Assembly: GCF_003148465.1 (NCBI RefSeq)
Contig: NZ_QGGI01000013.1
Span: 1-64,000 of the forward strand
Reading direction: 5' to 3'
Origin: Oceanotoga teriensis
Lineage (GTDB): Bacteria > Thermotogota > Thermotogae > Petrotogales > Petrotogaceae
DNA: 64,000 nt
Part shown: one piece after another, positions 53,091-62,595 of the stretch
How the letters are laid out: each line of letters starts with the position of its first letter
How positions within the stretch are numbered: position 1 is the first letter of the stretch
Made by a program: the position numbers and the translations under genes
Notes under the pieces: model-generated
Told to the model about the DNA's origin: nothing
Database searches by the model: none
Seen by the model: only the letters and a program-made list of their open reading frames with translations

Positions 53091-54728
53091 TTATTTTATT
53101 TCATATCTATCTAATTTATAATATAAATTTCTAACTGTTAATCCTAATCTTTTTGAAGCTTCTGTTTTGTTTCCATGACAAACTTCAAGCATTTCTAATA
53201 TTATTTTTTTCTCATAATCTTCAACCATTTCTTTTAAAGTTCCTGTAGATTTTTCAGAACTTTCTAATATTTCTGGAATATGTGATGAAGTTATTATACT
53301 ATCTTGATTTTCCATATTTAGAATAGCTCTATCTATAACATTTTCTAATTCTCTTATATTTCCAATCCAAGAATAATTTTTTAATTTTGTTAAGGCATCT
53401 TCAGTAAAATCATAAATTACTCTACCATATTTTTGATTTAAAGAATGTAATATTTGTCTTGAGAGTGAAGGAATATCTTCTTTTCTTTCTCTTAAAGCTG
53501 GTATATGTATAGTCACAACAGATATTTTATAGAATATTTCTCTTGAAAACTTTCCTATACTTACAAGAGTTTTTAAATCTTCTGTGGTTGAAAGAATTAA
53601 TCTAACATCTGGTTTGTAATTATAATAATCACTTTCGAATTCGCCTTCTTTTAGATATTTTAAAAGTTTTTCCTGTACTTCATCATTTGCAGAGTGTATA
53701 TTTTCTATAAATAATGTTCCATTATGAGTCTTATGAAAATAACTCTTTTGACCAAAAAGAATATCTTCTTGTTTATCTTTCGGTACTAAAGAAAGATTAA
53801 TTCTTAAATATGTATTATCTTTTCTATCACTTGAATTATGTATCGCTTGAGCTAAAACTTCTTTTCCTACCCCATATTCTCCAGTTATTAATATGTTTAC
53901 TTTTGTTGCAGAAGCTTTTTGAGCTTGTTTTATTACTTTTGTCATTTCTATTGAATCTGCAACTATGTCATCAAAATTATATTTTGCTCTTTGTTTTTTT
54001 AGCATTCTTTTGGTAGCTTCTAATTCATTTAAAAGTCTTTCTATTTCTGATACATCATGTATTACAGCAACACTTCCTTTGAAATCATTTTTTACAAAAT
54101 ATGGTGTTACCGAAGCAATTACATCTTTCTTACTTGAAGATATTTTTTTCTTTACATTGAATATAGGCTTTTTTTCTCTAGCACATTTAATATGAAGGCT
54201 TTCACCTTCTGCTAAATCAACTGAAGCTGGTTTTCCTATTACTTCTCTTGGTGTTAATCCGGTTATTTTTGTATAAGCCCTGTTTACCATTACAACTCTA
54301 CCTTCTTGATCAGCTACTGATATTGCATCTGAAGTAGAGTCTATTATTGATGTTAACATTGCTTCCATTTCTCTAAGATTTGTTACTTCTTCTGCCAATT
54401 TTTGAACAGTTGTTATGTCTCTAAATACTGCAGCTGTTGCAATTGTTTCATTATTTTTATTTTTTATTGGAAATCTTGAAGTTATTATAACTTTATTTCC
54501 AAGATTTTGAAGCCTGTCTAATTCTGATTCACCTGTTCTAAGAAGAATATGTAGTCTTGTATTTGGAACAGTTTCTACTACATTTTTATTTAAAATATCT
54601 TCTTTTTTAAGGTTTAATATTTGACATGCTGAATCATTTATAAAAAATATATTTTCTCTTTCATCAACAGCTATAACCCCTTCTAATAATTGATCTAATA
54701 TGGATCTTATTAGTTCATCCTGAGTCAT
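53091..54728 (-). CDS. PAS-AAA+-Fis transcription regulator lacking the GAFTGA sigma-54 motif
   Basis: A 545-residue NtrC-like regulator. Two PAS domains lie at about residues 5-115 and 120-240, a short coiled coil to 250, the AAA+ domain 255-480 and a Fis-type HTH at the end (NKTEASKRLGLTVRNLYYKL). Walker A is GEYGVGKE (283-290), and Walker B is TLFIENI, with E/N in place of the usual D/E. Between them the ~20-residue block with GAFTGA is missing (residues 315-340 read EDILFGQKSYFHKTHNG). Such TyrR-like proteins act without sigma-54. The signals sensed by the PAS domains are unknown. Confidence 0.85.
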   Translation of the reverse strand: MTQDELIRSILDQLLEGVIAVDERENIFFINDSACQILNLKKEDILNKNVVETVPNTRLHILLRTGESELDRLQNLGNKVIITSRFPIKNKNNETIATAAVFRDITTVQKLAEEVTNLREMEAMLTSIIDSTSDAISVADQEGRVVMVNRAYTKITGLTPREVIGKPASVDLAEGESLHIKCAREKKPIFNVKKKISSSKKDVIASVTPYFVKNDFKGSVAVIHDVSEIERLLNELEATKRMLKKQRAKYNFDDIVADSIEMTKVIKQAQKASATKVNILITGEYGVGKEVLAQAIHNSSDRKDNTYLRINLSLVPKDKQEDILFGQKSYFHKTHNGTLFIENIHSANDEVQEKLLKYLKEGEFESDYYNYKPDVRLILSTTEDLKTLVSIGKFSREIFYKISVVTIHIPALRERKEDIPSLSRQILHSLNQKYGRVIYDFTEDALTKLKNYSWIGNIRELENVIDRAILNMENQDSIITSSHIPEILESSEKSTGTLKEMVEDYEKKIILEMLEVCHGNKTEASKRLGLTVRNLYYKLDRYEIK

Positions 54729-54739
54729 TTTTGTTCACC

Positions 54740-55672
54740 TCAATCCTCTAAAAGTTTATGATGTTGTGTCCATCCATTTTTAAGGTCTAAATCTATCATT
54801 GTTTGAACAACTTCTTCATATTCATTTTTTTTCAAAAATCTACCAAGTTTTTCTGAATTTTTTGCTTTATATACAGGTACATATTGATCCATTAAACTTA
54901 TTCTAATATTTTCAGATATTTCATATTTTAAAAATTTAAGAGCTTCTTTTGCTTGGTTTATATAATTTGGCAATACTAATATTCTTACTATTATCCCTCT
55001 TTTTAGAATTCCTTTTTCTTCTATATAATCATTTCCAATTTGTTTATAAATTTCTCTTAATGTAGATTGCATACTATCTTGGTAATTTTTAACATTCGAT
55101 AATCTTTTTGCAATTATATTACTTGTATATCTTATATCGGGCAAATAAATATCTACTATATCTCTTAATAGTTCTATTATTTCAACATTTTCATATGATG
55201 AAGTATTCCAAACAATTGGTAACCTAAACCCTTCTTCAATAGCTAATATTAAAGCATCAATTATAAAAGGAAGATAGGCTGTAGCTGTTATTAAATCTAA
55301 ATTTACAGCTTTTTTATTATTTTGTATATCAAGATATATATTTTTTAAGTCTTCAACTGTTATATTTTTTCCAAGGCCTTCTTGGCTGAACTTAAAATTT
55401 TGACAATATATGCAATTCATACTACAATTTGAGAAGAAAATTCCTCCAGCGCCCGTATTTCCCGTTAATGGAGGTTCTTCGCCTGGGTATAAAACAAATT
55501 CGGAAATTTTTATTTTATCATTTGCTCCACATAACCCATTATTTTTATATCTATTTATATTGCATTTTCTTGGACATAAATCACATTTTTCTAATTTTTT
55601 ATATAGGACTTCTTTTATTTCTTTTAATTTGCCATTTTCATATAATTTCATATATGATGGTTCAAAATTCAT
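54740..55672 (-). CDS. PflX-like radical SAM protein (COG1313 type)
   Basis: A radical SAM protein of the PflA-like class with an extra N-terminal cysteine cluster (CDLCPRKCNINR and GLCG), then EEPPLTGNTGAGGIFFSNC, and the 4Fe-4S motif CSMNCIYCQN (CxxxCxxC). This layout is that of uncharacterised PflX-type activases. I start at the ATG 55672, after GGAGG; the longer frame overlaps the previous gene and lacks a site. The target enzyme is not in the window. Follows another radical SAM gene. Confidence 0.8.
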   Translation of the reverse strand: MNFEPSYMKLYENGKLKEIKEVLYKKLEKCDLCPRKCNINRYKNNGLCGANDKIKISEFVLYPGEEPPLTGNTGAGGIFFSNCSMNCIYCQNFKFSQEGLGKNITVEDLKNIYLDIQNNKKAVNLDLITATAYLPFIIDALILAIEEGFRLPIVWNTSSYENVEIIELLRDIVDIYLPDIRYTSNIIAKRLSNVKNYQDSMQSTLREIYKQIGNDYIEEKGILKRGIIVRILVLPNYINQAKEALKFLKYEISENIRISLMDQYVPVYKAKNSEKLGRFLKKNEYEEVVQTMIDLDLKNGWTQHHKLLED

Positions 55673-55689
55673 TAAAAAATAACCTCCAA

Positions 55690-56508
55690 TTATAAAGCGC
55701 AACATTCATATTTATAGTTTATTTTGTAATTCATATTTTTAATTAATATTTCTGTTTCTTTTAATGGTTGTACTAAACCATCTAAATATGGAATTAAATT
55801 TTTTTGAAGCTCTTTTCGATATGTACCTTTTGGATGCATACAACCTAAAATTATTTTTTTATCGTTGTACATTTTTTTTGCAATTTTTATGATATTTAAT
55901 ACTTCATCTATTTTTGGTATTAAATTATTTTCATATTTGCTTCCTTTTGTAGGAATAAGAACAAGAAAAATTATCCTATCAAAATATTCTATGTATTTTT
56001 CTAATTTTTCTAAAGCTTCTATTTCATGGTAGATTTGTCCTTTATAAAGTCCTATTGTAATATGAGGTTTTATAGGTATTTCATATTTGATAATATTTTC
56101 AATAGTTTTAAAAGACTCTTCATAATTTTTTATATGATAAACTTCTTCTAAAGTTTTCTTATTTCCAATTATATCAATTGAAGCTGTGTCAATTATATCT
56201 TTTATATCAATAATATTTTCTTCATTCATAAAACCAAAATGAGCATTGTATTTTAAATCGTATTTTTCTTTTAATTTTCTCAATTCATTTTTATGAATGT
56301 TGATAGGAATTTCAAGTTTGTTATTCATTCCGCCACTTAAAAGAAATGATTTATAACCTTGTTTGACAAGAGCTTCTATATCTTTTATGGTTTTCATATT
56401 TTTTAAATAATGTTTATTGCAATGAGAGCAATTTAAATAGCAATAATCTCCAGTTAAACTTATAGATTTTGTTTTATTTAATTTTATTAGATCTATTGTT
56501 TTTTTCAT
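55690..56508 (-). CDS. Biotin-synthase-like radical SAM protein of unknown function
   Basis: A 272-residue radical SAM protein. The cluster motif is CYLNCSHCNKHYL (CxxxCxxC) close to the start, preceded by KSISLTGDY. The end reads YECCAL with adjacent cysteines. The pattern resembles the COG1856 group of small biotin-synthase homologues; I cannot assign a substrate (lipoyl synthase-type partners are one possibility, from memory only). It sits between rnc and the PflX-like gene with short gaps, so the two radical SAM proteins are co-expressed. Confidence 0.75.
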   Translation of the reverse strand: MKKTIDLIKLNKTKSISLTGDYCYLNCSHCNKHYLKNMKTIKDIEALVKQGYKSFLLSGGMNNKLEIPINIHKNELRKLKEKYDLKYNAHFGFMNEENIIDIKDIIDTASIDIIGNKKTLEEVYHIKNYEESFKTIENIIKYEIPIKPHITIGLYKGQIYHEIEALEKLEKYIEYFDRIIFLVLIPTKGSKYENNLIPKIDEVLNIIKIAKKMYNDKKIILGCMHPKGTYRKELQKNLIPYLDGLVQPLKETEILIKNMNYKINYKYECCAL

Positions 56509-56513
56509 TTTGA

Positions 56514-57251
56514 TTATTCCTTTCTTATTTTTTTACAAGCCTCTCTTGCAGCAATTTGTTCAGCTATTTTTTTTGAATGGCCTTCTCCAATGCCATATAT
56601 TTTTCCATCAACTTTAACACCAATTTTATAATATCTTATATGGGAAGGTCCTTTTGCTTTTATTATTTCATAATCAGGTAGAACTTTAAATACATCTTGA
56701 GTTATTTCTTGTAATTTAGTTTTATAATCTAAAAATAATTCACCAGCTACAGCTTTTTCTATATGTTCATTTAGATTTTTTATTATAAAATTTTGAGTAA
56801 ATTCGTATCCTAAAGATAAGTAAATAGAAGCTAATAATGATTCAAAAGCATCTGCTAATATTGAATGTTTTTTTCTTCCACCATGTTTATCTTCACCAGT
56901 TCCTAAAAATAAAAAATTATTTAATCCTATACTTAAAGCTACTTCTGATAATATTAATTCACTTGCAACTGTGGCTCTTATTTTTGACATATCTCCTTCA
57001 GTTAATGAATAATTTGAATAAAGGAACTCGGAGATTACGAGTTCCAAAACTGAATCTCCGAGAAATTCTAATCTTTCATTAGAGTTTAATTTTCTTCCTT
57101 TATTTTCTTTTTCAAATACATATGAAGTATGGCATAAAGCATTGAATAATATTTTTTTATCCATGATTTCTGGTAGATTTAAATATTTTATTGCATTTTT
57201 AACTTGATTTTTCTCATTTTTGTTTAAATTAAATGATTCTTCACTTTTCAT
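56514..57251 (-). CDS. rnc: Ribonuclease III
   Basis: Double-stranded RNA endonuclease for rRNA and mRNA processing. The signature NERLEFLGDSVLELVISEFL (about residues 59-78) carries the catalytic acidic residues; DAFESLLASIYL supplies the second site. The C-terminal dsRNA-binding domain (residues 170-243) includes HSKKIAEQIAAREACKKI. 245 residues. Its ATG overlaps the transketolase stop (TAATG). Confidence 0.95.
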   Translation of the reverse strand: MKSEESFNLNKNEKNQVKNAIKYLNLPEIMDKKILFNALCHTSYVFEKENKGRKLNSNERLEFLGDSVLELVISEFLYSNYSLTEGDMSKIRATVASELILSEVALSIGLNNFLFLGTGEDKHGGRKKHSILADAFESLLASIYLSLGYEFTQNFIIKNLNEHIEKAVAGELFLDYKTKLQEITQDVFKVLPDYEIIKAKGPSHIRYYKIGVKVDGKIYGIGEGHSKKIAEQIAAREACKKIRKE

Positions 57252-59146
57252 TATCCTAAAAACTCCTTGATTTTATTTGCAAAAGCTTCTGTATCAAAGC
57301 CATAAATTTTTCTTATTAATTCAGAAGATCCAGAAGGAGCATATTCATTAAATCCAAAATTTTCCATACCATTTATATTTATATTATTTTTTACTATAGT
57401 TTTACTTATTTCATTTGCAATTCCATTTTCTACATTATGATCTTCTAATGTTATTATTTTGTTGTTCATAAGGTATGGTATTAATTTTTCATCATTATAG
57501 TGTAAAGGTGAAGCTATACCTATTACATTTATTTTGATACCTTCTTTTTTTAATATATCTGCAGCATCTACAGCTATATGTGCAAATGTTCCATAGGTAA
57601 TTATAGTTAATTTTTCGCCTTTTCTAAATTCATCTATACTACCATATTCATATTTATAATTTTTGTCAAAGAACGGTTTTCCTTCTTCTGTTTTTATTAT
57701 ATCTATTTTAGACCTTCCCATAGTAATTACTATATTTCCTTCATTTTGAGCAGCATATCTAACTACTCTATCTGTTTGAGTTGGATCTGATGGAACTATT
57801 AATTTTGTATTATACATACTTCTAATTAATCCCATATAATTTACTTCTTGATGAGTTTTTCCATCTTCTCCTACATCTGTTCCAGAATGAGTTATAGCTG
57901 TTTTTAAATTTGAATGATTTATATCATTTAATCTTTGTTGATTAAAAGGTTCATCTAATCCAAAAACTCCAAAATCAGCAAAGAAAGTTAAAACACCACT
58001 CGCAGATAATGAACCAGATATTGTTGCAGCATTGTGTTCTTGTATACCTATTTGTATGTAACCTTCAGGATTGACTTTTTTAAATTCTCCAAGTTTTACC
58101 GAAGGTAATAAATCACAATCTATTGCAGCAACAGGAAATTTTTCTTTATTTGATTTTGCTATATCAGCTAAAGCATTTCCAAAAGCACTTCTATTATCTG
58201 TTTTTTTATTTTCGTAAGTTATAGGTGTTCCGTATTCAACATTTAATTTTTCATTTGGATAATTTTTTTCAGATTTTTTCAAAGGTAATTTTTCTCTGGC
58301 AGTTCTAAATTTTTGAATATCATTTTCTATATTGAGTTCTTTTAAAGCTTTTTCTAATTCTTCATCTGATAAAGGTGAACCGTGATATTCATGTCTGTTT
58401 TCCATGAATGATACGCCTTTTCCTATTATTGTATGAGCTATTATAACTGTTGGACCTAATTTATAATTTTCAGCTATTTCTAATGCTTCATTTATTTGTT
58501 CAAAATCATGACCATTTACTTCTATTATATTCCATCCAGCAGATTTGTATTCAGCTTTTAAATCAACATATAATACATCTCTTGCTCTTCCTGAAATTTG
58601 TATATCATTATAATCAAGTATAACTATAAGATTATTTAAATTTTCTTTTTTTGCTGTTCTTCTTGCTTCTGCAATTTGTCCTTTAGGACTTTCTCCATCA
58701 GAAGAAAAAACATAAACTTTTGAATCTTCATTTTTTAATTTTGCTGCAAGTGCAAATCCTACTCCTACTGATAATCCTTGACCAAGATTTCCGGTAGTCC
58801 ATTCTATACCTGGTATTCCTCTTGTTACATGGCCTTCAAATATACTTGATGGATGTCTAAAACCAGAAATTACTTCTTCTATATTAAAGAAACCAAATCT
58901 TGCCAAAGCAGAATAAACTCCTGGTGAAGTATGACCATGACTAATAACAGTTTTATCTCTCACCTTTTTAAAAGGTTGTTTAGGGTCTATATTTGCTCTG
59001 TTAAATACACTTAAGTATAGATCTATCGATGACATAGAACCACCTGGATGACCTGATTTTGATACAGATGTCATTTTTAATATGTCACCTCTACATATTT
59101 TTGATAAATCTTTTAATTCTTTAATACTTTGTTTCATTAGAGACAC
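57251..59146 (-). CDS. tkt: Transketolase (single-chain)
   Basis: ThDP enzyme of the pentose phosphate cycle. The N-terminal domain has SGHPGGSMSSIDLYL, GHTSPGVYSALARFG, TGNLGQGLSVGVGFALA and the ThDP/Mg motif FSSDGESPKGQIAEA...NNL. The C-terminal half contains FADFGVFGLDEPF and THSGTDVGEDGKTHQ. 631 residues in one chain, slightly shorter than E. coli TktA. The ATG has GGAGGTGTG upstream. Coupled by overlap to rnc. Confidence 0.92.
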   Translation of the reverse strand: MSLMKQSIKELKDLSKICRGDILKMTSVSKSGHPGGSMSSIDLYLSVFNRANIDPKQPFKKVRDKTVISHGHTSPGVYSALARFGFFNIEEVISGFRHPSSIFEGHVTRGIPGIEWTTGNLGQGLSVGVGFALAAKLKNEDSKVYVFSSDGESPKGQIAEARRTAKKENLNNLIVILDYNDIQISGRARDVLYVDLKAEYKSAGWNIIEVNGHDFEQINEALEIAENYKLGPTVIIAHTIIGKGVSFMENRHEYHGSPLSDEELEKALKELNIENDIQKFRTAREKLPLKKSEKNYPNEKLNVEYGTPITYENKKTDNRSAFGNALADIAKSNKEKFPVAAIDCDLLPSVKLGEFKKVNPEGYIQIGIQEHNAATISGSLSASGVLTFFADFGVFGLDEPFNQQRLNDINHSNLKTAITHSGTDVGEDGKTHQEVNYMGLIRSMYNTKLIVPSDPTQTDRVVRYAAQNEGNIVITMGRSKIDIIKTEEGKPFFDKNYKYEYGSIDEFRKGEKLTIITYGTFAHIAVDAADILKKEGIKINVIGIASPLHYNDEKLIPYLMNNKIITLEDHNVENGIANEISKTIVKNNININGMENFGFNEYAPSGSSELIRKIYGFDTEAFANKIKEFLG

Positions 59147-59158
59147 ACCTCCGGTTTT

Positions 59159-60019
59159 TTAAAGTTCGTCTGTTTTATTTTCTTCATTTGAATTTTCATT
59201 AAAATATTTAAAAGGTATTTTTATCAATAGTGGTTGATTATCTTCTATTACTTGTAAAGTTACTTCTTTTAAGAATACATTTACAGTTATTACCTTAGCA
59301 GGTTTTCCATCATATTCAATAGTAGAATTTTCATTTGGAACATTTTTTAATACTTCTTCATAAAAATCATTTTCATATCTTAAACAACATAATAATTTTC
59401 CACATCTTCCAGATATTTTAGCTGTGTTTATCATCATTTGTTGTGTTTTTGCAAGTTCCATTTTTATAGATGAAAACTCTCTTAAAAATCTTGCACAACA
59501 AGCAACTTGGCCACATAATCCTAAAGAACCTTTTATTTTTACTTCATCTCTTATTCCAACTTGTCTTAATTCAATTCTTACTTTATATTTTTTTGCAAGT
59601 ACTTTTACCAATTCTCTGAAATCTACTCTTGAATCTGCTCCAAAAAATATTATAAGTTTAGATCTATCAAATGTATATCTTGCTTGAAGTACTCTCATTT
59701 GTAAGTTCATTTCTTCTGATTTATTTTGAGTATATTCTTCTACTTCCTTTATTTCTTGTTTTATTTTTTGAAATTCTTCTTCATCTTCTTCGGTTAAAAT
59801 TCTTATTATTGGGTTTGGTTCATATCCCATTTCTTCTATTGATAAAAATTTTGTTTTTGTAATTATTTTACCAACTTCTAACCCTAATTCTGAATTAACA
59901 AGAACTAATGTATTTATTGAATAATCATCATCATTTTCTTCTTCTAAGAAAGTGTAATAAATTATTGGTTCTCTTTTTTCTAATTCTACCCCTATGACTT
60001 TTATTTTTGGATCAGGCAT
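59159..60019 (-). CDS. yaaT: PSP1-domain protein (YaaT/RicT-like)
   Basis: A PSP1 C-terminal-domain protein. In Bacillus the relative YaaT (RicT) is an RNase Y specificity factor. Recognisable blocks are RYTFDRSKLIIFFGADSRVDF, GIRDEVKIKGSLGLCG and the cysteine-rich CGQVACCARFL and SGRCGKLLCCLRYE (Fe-S or zinc ligands). The start ATG (60019) overlaps the holB stop (TAATG) with AGGAGG upstream. Part of the conserved yaaR-holB-yaaT order. Confidence 0.88.
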   Translation of the reverse strand: MPDPKIKVIGVELEKREPIIYYTFLEEENDDDYSINTLVLVNSELGLEVGKIITKTKFLSIEEMGYEPNPIIRILTEEDEEEFQKIKQEIKEVEEYTQNKSEEMNLQMRVLQARYTFDRSKLIIFFGADSRVDFRELVKVLAKKYKVRIELRQVGIRDEVKIKGSLGLCGQVACCARFLREFSSIKMELAKTQQMMINTAKISGRCGKLLCCLRYENDFYEEVLKNVPNENSTIEYDGKPAKVITVNVFLKEVTLQVIEDNQPLLIKIPFKYFNENSNEENKTDEL

Positions 60020-61038
60020 TATTTTCTCCTCCTGAATAAAGAATAACATCTATGTATTCTTAATAGATGTGTGTAAATCTCAATTTCAAATTTAAAATTT
60101 GATAATTTTGAGTTTATAATTCCATTATAATATTCATAACTGTCCTCAATATATTTTATATCAAAATTATAATCTTCTATACCAAAAAACTCACTCATAT
60201 ATAATAGATCTATCGTAGACCAATTTTTACTTGTTTTTGTTATTATAGAATCTTTTATTAATACTAATGAAATTTTAGATAGGAATTTTAAAAAAATTCC
60301 AGTATTTATATTTTCTTTTTTCTTTATTATTATTTTTGAAATTTTTAATACTTCATTTACATCATTTTTTATAATATTTTTTATTATTTGTGTATATGCA
60401 AATGTACTATTTATTTTGTTTAAAGGATTTTCTTGGTTTAAAGTCAATATCTCACAGAGTTCTTCTATATTTTTTTGTTTTATAATATTTATTTGCTCCA
60501 ATATTATATCTTCAGAATTCTCATATAAAAATTTTGTAATTTGAAAATCATTTTCTACAAAATATTTTATATATTGGTGTGTATTTTTATATTTTTCATA
60601 TATTTTGTTTTTGAAATTTGAGTCTAATTTTATATTTATTTTATTTAATCTACTTTTTATTGTTGGAAGTAATTTGTTCCATAAATTAGTATTAGTTATT
60701 ATTATAGTATGTTCTGGAGGTTCTTCTAAAGTTTTTAATATAGCATTGGATGCTTGGATATTCATTTTTTCAATTTCATTTATAACAACTATTTTATATG
60801 AAGAATAATTAGGCTTATAAGAAATAAATTCTTGAATATCCCTTATGTAATCTATTTTAATATTAAAATTTTCTGGATTTATTTCTAGTAGATCATATTT
60901 ATTAAAATCTTTTAAGTTTTTTATTAGATCTTTACAAAAATAAGTGTTTAAATATTTGTCGTTTGATGTAAAACATAAAGACCTACCTTTATAATCCGAT
61001 ATGTTATCTATTATACCATTTAAAATTTTATCATACAT
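60019..61038 (-). CDS. holB: DNA polymerase III delta-prime subunit-like protein
   Basis: Clamp-loader delta' subunit. The protein shows the truncated AAA+ core with KIVVINEIEKMNIQASNAILKTLEEPPEHTIIITNT and LPTIKSRL, the 'sensor 1' SRL and the lid typical of HolB. The N-terminal P-loop is degraded (as in delta'). 339 residues. It is between yaaR and yaaT, as in Firmicutes. No zinc-binding cysteine set is seen in this copy. Confidence 0.85.
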   Translation of the reverse strand: MYDKILNGIIDNISDYKGRSLCFTSNDKYLNTYFCKDLIKNLKDFNKYDLLEINPENFNIKIDYIRDIQEFISYKPNYSSYKIVVINEIEKMNIQASNAILKTLEEPPEHTIIITNTNLWNKLLPTIKSRLNKINIKLDSNFKNKIYEKYKNTHQYIKYFVENDFQITKFLYENSEDIILEQINIIKQKNIEELCEILTLNQENPLNKINSTFAYTQIIKNIIKNDVNEVLKISKIIIKKKENINTGIFLKFLSKISLVLIKDSIITKTSKNWSTIDLLYMSEFFGIEDYNFDIKYIEDSYEYYNGIINSKLSNFKFEIEIYTHLLRIHRCYSLFRRRK

Positions 61039-61061
61039 TATTTTTTCCTTTCATAAATTAT

Positions 61062-61529
61062 TTATCTGTATAAGTCAAGTAATAATCCATTTATTTCTTC
61101 GACTTTAGATGCAAAGTTTAAAGTGTTTTTTTCTTTATTTATTAATGCTTTTGTTATATCTTGTATTTTTTGATCTACTACTTCAGCTATTATATGAAGT
61201 CTTGGATTTCCATTATCTATATTTATATCTTCTTTTACTTTATAAAGTTTTTTTTCTATTTTTTTTAAATATTCTTTTATAGATCTTTTATATTGATTTA
61301 AATTAATTTGAGTTGGAGATTTTACAAATCTATTCCCTTGATTTAATATTTCATCTACAAGTTTTTTTAATTCTTTTTGAGAAATTTCATATTCTTTTTC
61401 TGTTAAAATATCGAAAAAACCTATATCTTCAGTTGAAGAATTTTTTTTTGATGAACCATTTTTTTTAATTTTTTTAGTTTTTCCTTTTGATTCAGATTTT
61501 TTATTGTTTCCGAGAGGGTTTATGTTCAT
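61062..61529 (-). CDS. yaaR: YaaR-like DUF327 protein
   Basis: A 155-residue protein of the DUF327/YaaR family. After a basic low-complexity start (residues 1-35, with KTKKIKKNGSSKKN), the conserved region reads RFVKSPTQINLNQYKRSIKEYLKKIEKKLYK followed by NPRLHIIAEVVDQKIQDI. Function unknown. It is coupled to holB by its position. Confidence 0.82.
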   Translation of the reverse strand: MNINPLGNNKKSESKGKTKKIKKNGSSKKNSSTEDIGFFDILTEKEYEISQKELKKLVDEILNQGNRFVKSPTQINLNQYKRSIKEYLKKIEKKLYKVKEDINIDNGNPRLHIIAEVVDQKIQDITKALINKEKNTLNFASKVEEINGLLLDLYR

Positions 61530-61535
61530 TTTGAA

Positions 61536-62582
61536 TCACTCCCATTTATAATTATTTAATAAGTTTATTAATTCATTTTCTAATTCATCTTTTTTTACAT
61601 TTTTATAAAACTTTCCTTTTTGATATATTGCTGCAGTTTGTCTTGAACCAGCTATTGCTATATCAGAATGTTTAGCTTCACCAGGACCATTTACAATGCA
61701 TCCCATGACAGCAATATTTATATTTTTATTAGTTTGTATATTGTTTGTTAGTTTTTTTACTTTTTTTACTAATTCTTCAATATTAATTTCTGTTCTTGCA
61801 CAAGTAGGACATGAAATTACTCTTATTCCTTTTTTTAATCCTAATAAAGTCAATAATTTATTGGCTGAAATTACTTCTTTTATTGGATCTCCTGTTATAG
61901 AAATTCTTATTGTATCTCCTATATCATTTAATAATAAAGCACCTATACCAGCTGAAGATAGTATTAATGAATCTTCATATATTCCAGCTTCTGTTATTCC
62001 AATATGTAAAGGATAATCTACTTTTTCTTTGATATACTTATAAGCTTTAAATGTTTGAATTGCATCTGATGATTTTGCAGAAATGAATATATCTTCAAAT
62101 TCAAATTTTTCCAACAATTTTACTTGTTCTAAAGCACTTTCTGCTAGAGCTTTTTCTGGAGAGATGTTTAGAAATTTTTTTGATATTGAACCTGAATTTG
62201 AACCTACTCTTATTGGAACTTTGTATTCTTTAGCATATTTAACTATTTCTTTTATTTTATCTTTTTTATCGATATTTCCTGGATTTATTCTTATTTTTGA
62301 AATTCCGGCTTTTATTGATTCTATAGCCACTTTATAATTAAAGTGAATATCTGCTATTAAAGGTATTTTAACATTCTTTATTATTTTTTTTAAGGGTTCT
62401 ATATCTTCTAAATCTCTAACAGATAGTCTTACTATTTGTGCGCCTGCATTTGAAAGATTATTTATTTGATTTACAGTAGATAGTACGTCTTTAGTATCAG
62501 TATTTGTCATACTTTGAATTACTAAAGGGTTTTCTCCACCAATTTTTATATTTCCAACATTAACTACTTTTTTTGAAAACAT
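61536..62582 (-). CDS. ispG: 4-hydroxy-3-methylbut-2-enyl diphosphate synthase (flavodoxin/ferredoxin)
   Basis: Fe-S enzyme of the MEP isoprenoid pathway. PLVIQSMTNTDTKDV is the N-terminal signature; RVGSNSGSISKKF and GITEAGIYEDSLILSSAGIGALL are barrel motifs. The C-terminal 4Fe-4S ligands are in ISCPTCARTEINI and VMGCIVNGPGEAKHSDI. 348 residues, the bacterial short form. It follows rseP by 13 bp. Confidence 0.95.
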   Translation of the reverse strand: MFSKKVVNVGNIKIGGENPLVIQSMTNTDTKDVLSTVNQINNLSNAGAQIVRLSVRDLEDIEPLKKIIKNVKIPLIADIHFNYKVAIESIKAGISKIRINPGNIDKKDKIKEIVKYAKEYKVPIRVGSNSGSISKKFLNISPEKALAESALEQVKLLEKFEFEDIFISAKSSDAIQTFKAYKYIKEKVDYPLHIGITEAGIYEDSLILSSAGIGALLLNDIGDTIRISITGDPIKEVISANKLLTLLGLKKGIRVISCPTCARTEINIEELVKKVKKLTNNIQTNKNINIAVMGCIVNGPGEAKHSDIAIAGSRQTAAIYQKGKFYKNVKKDELENELINLLNNYKWE

Positions 62583-62595
62583 TATAAACTCCTTT

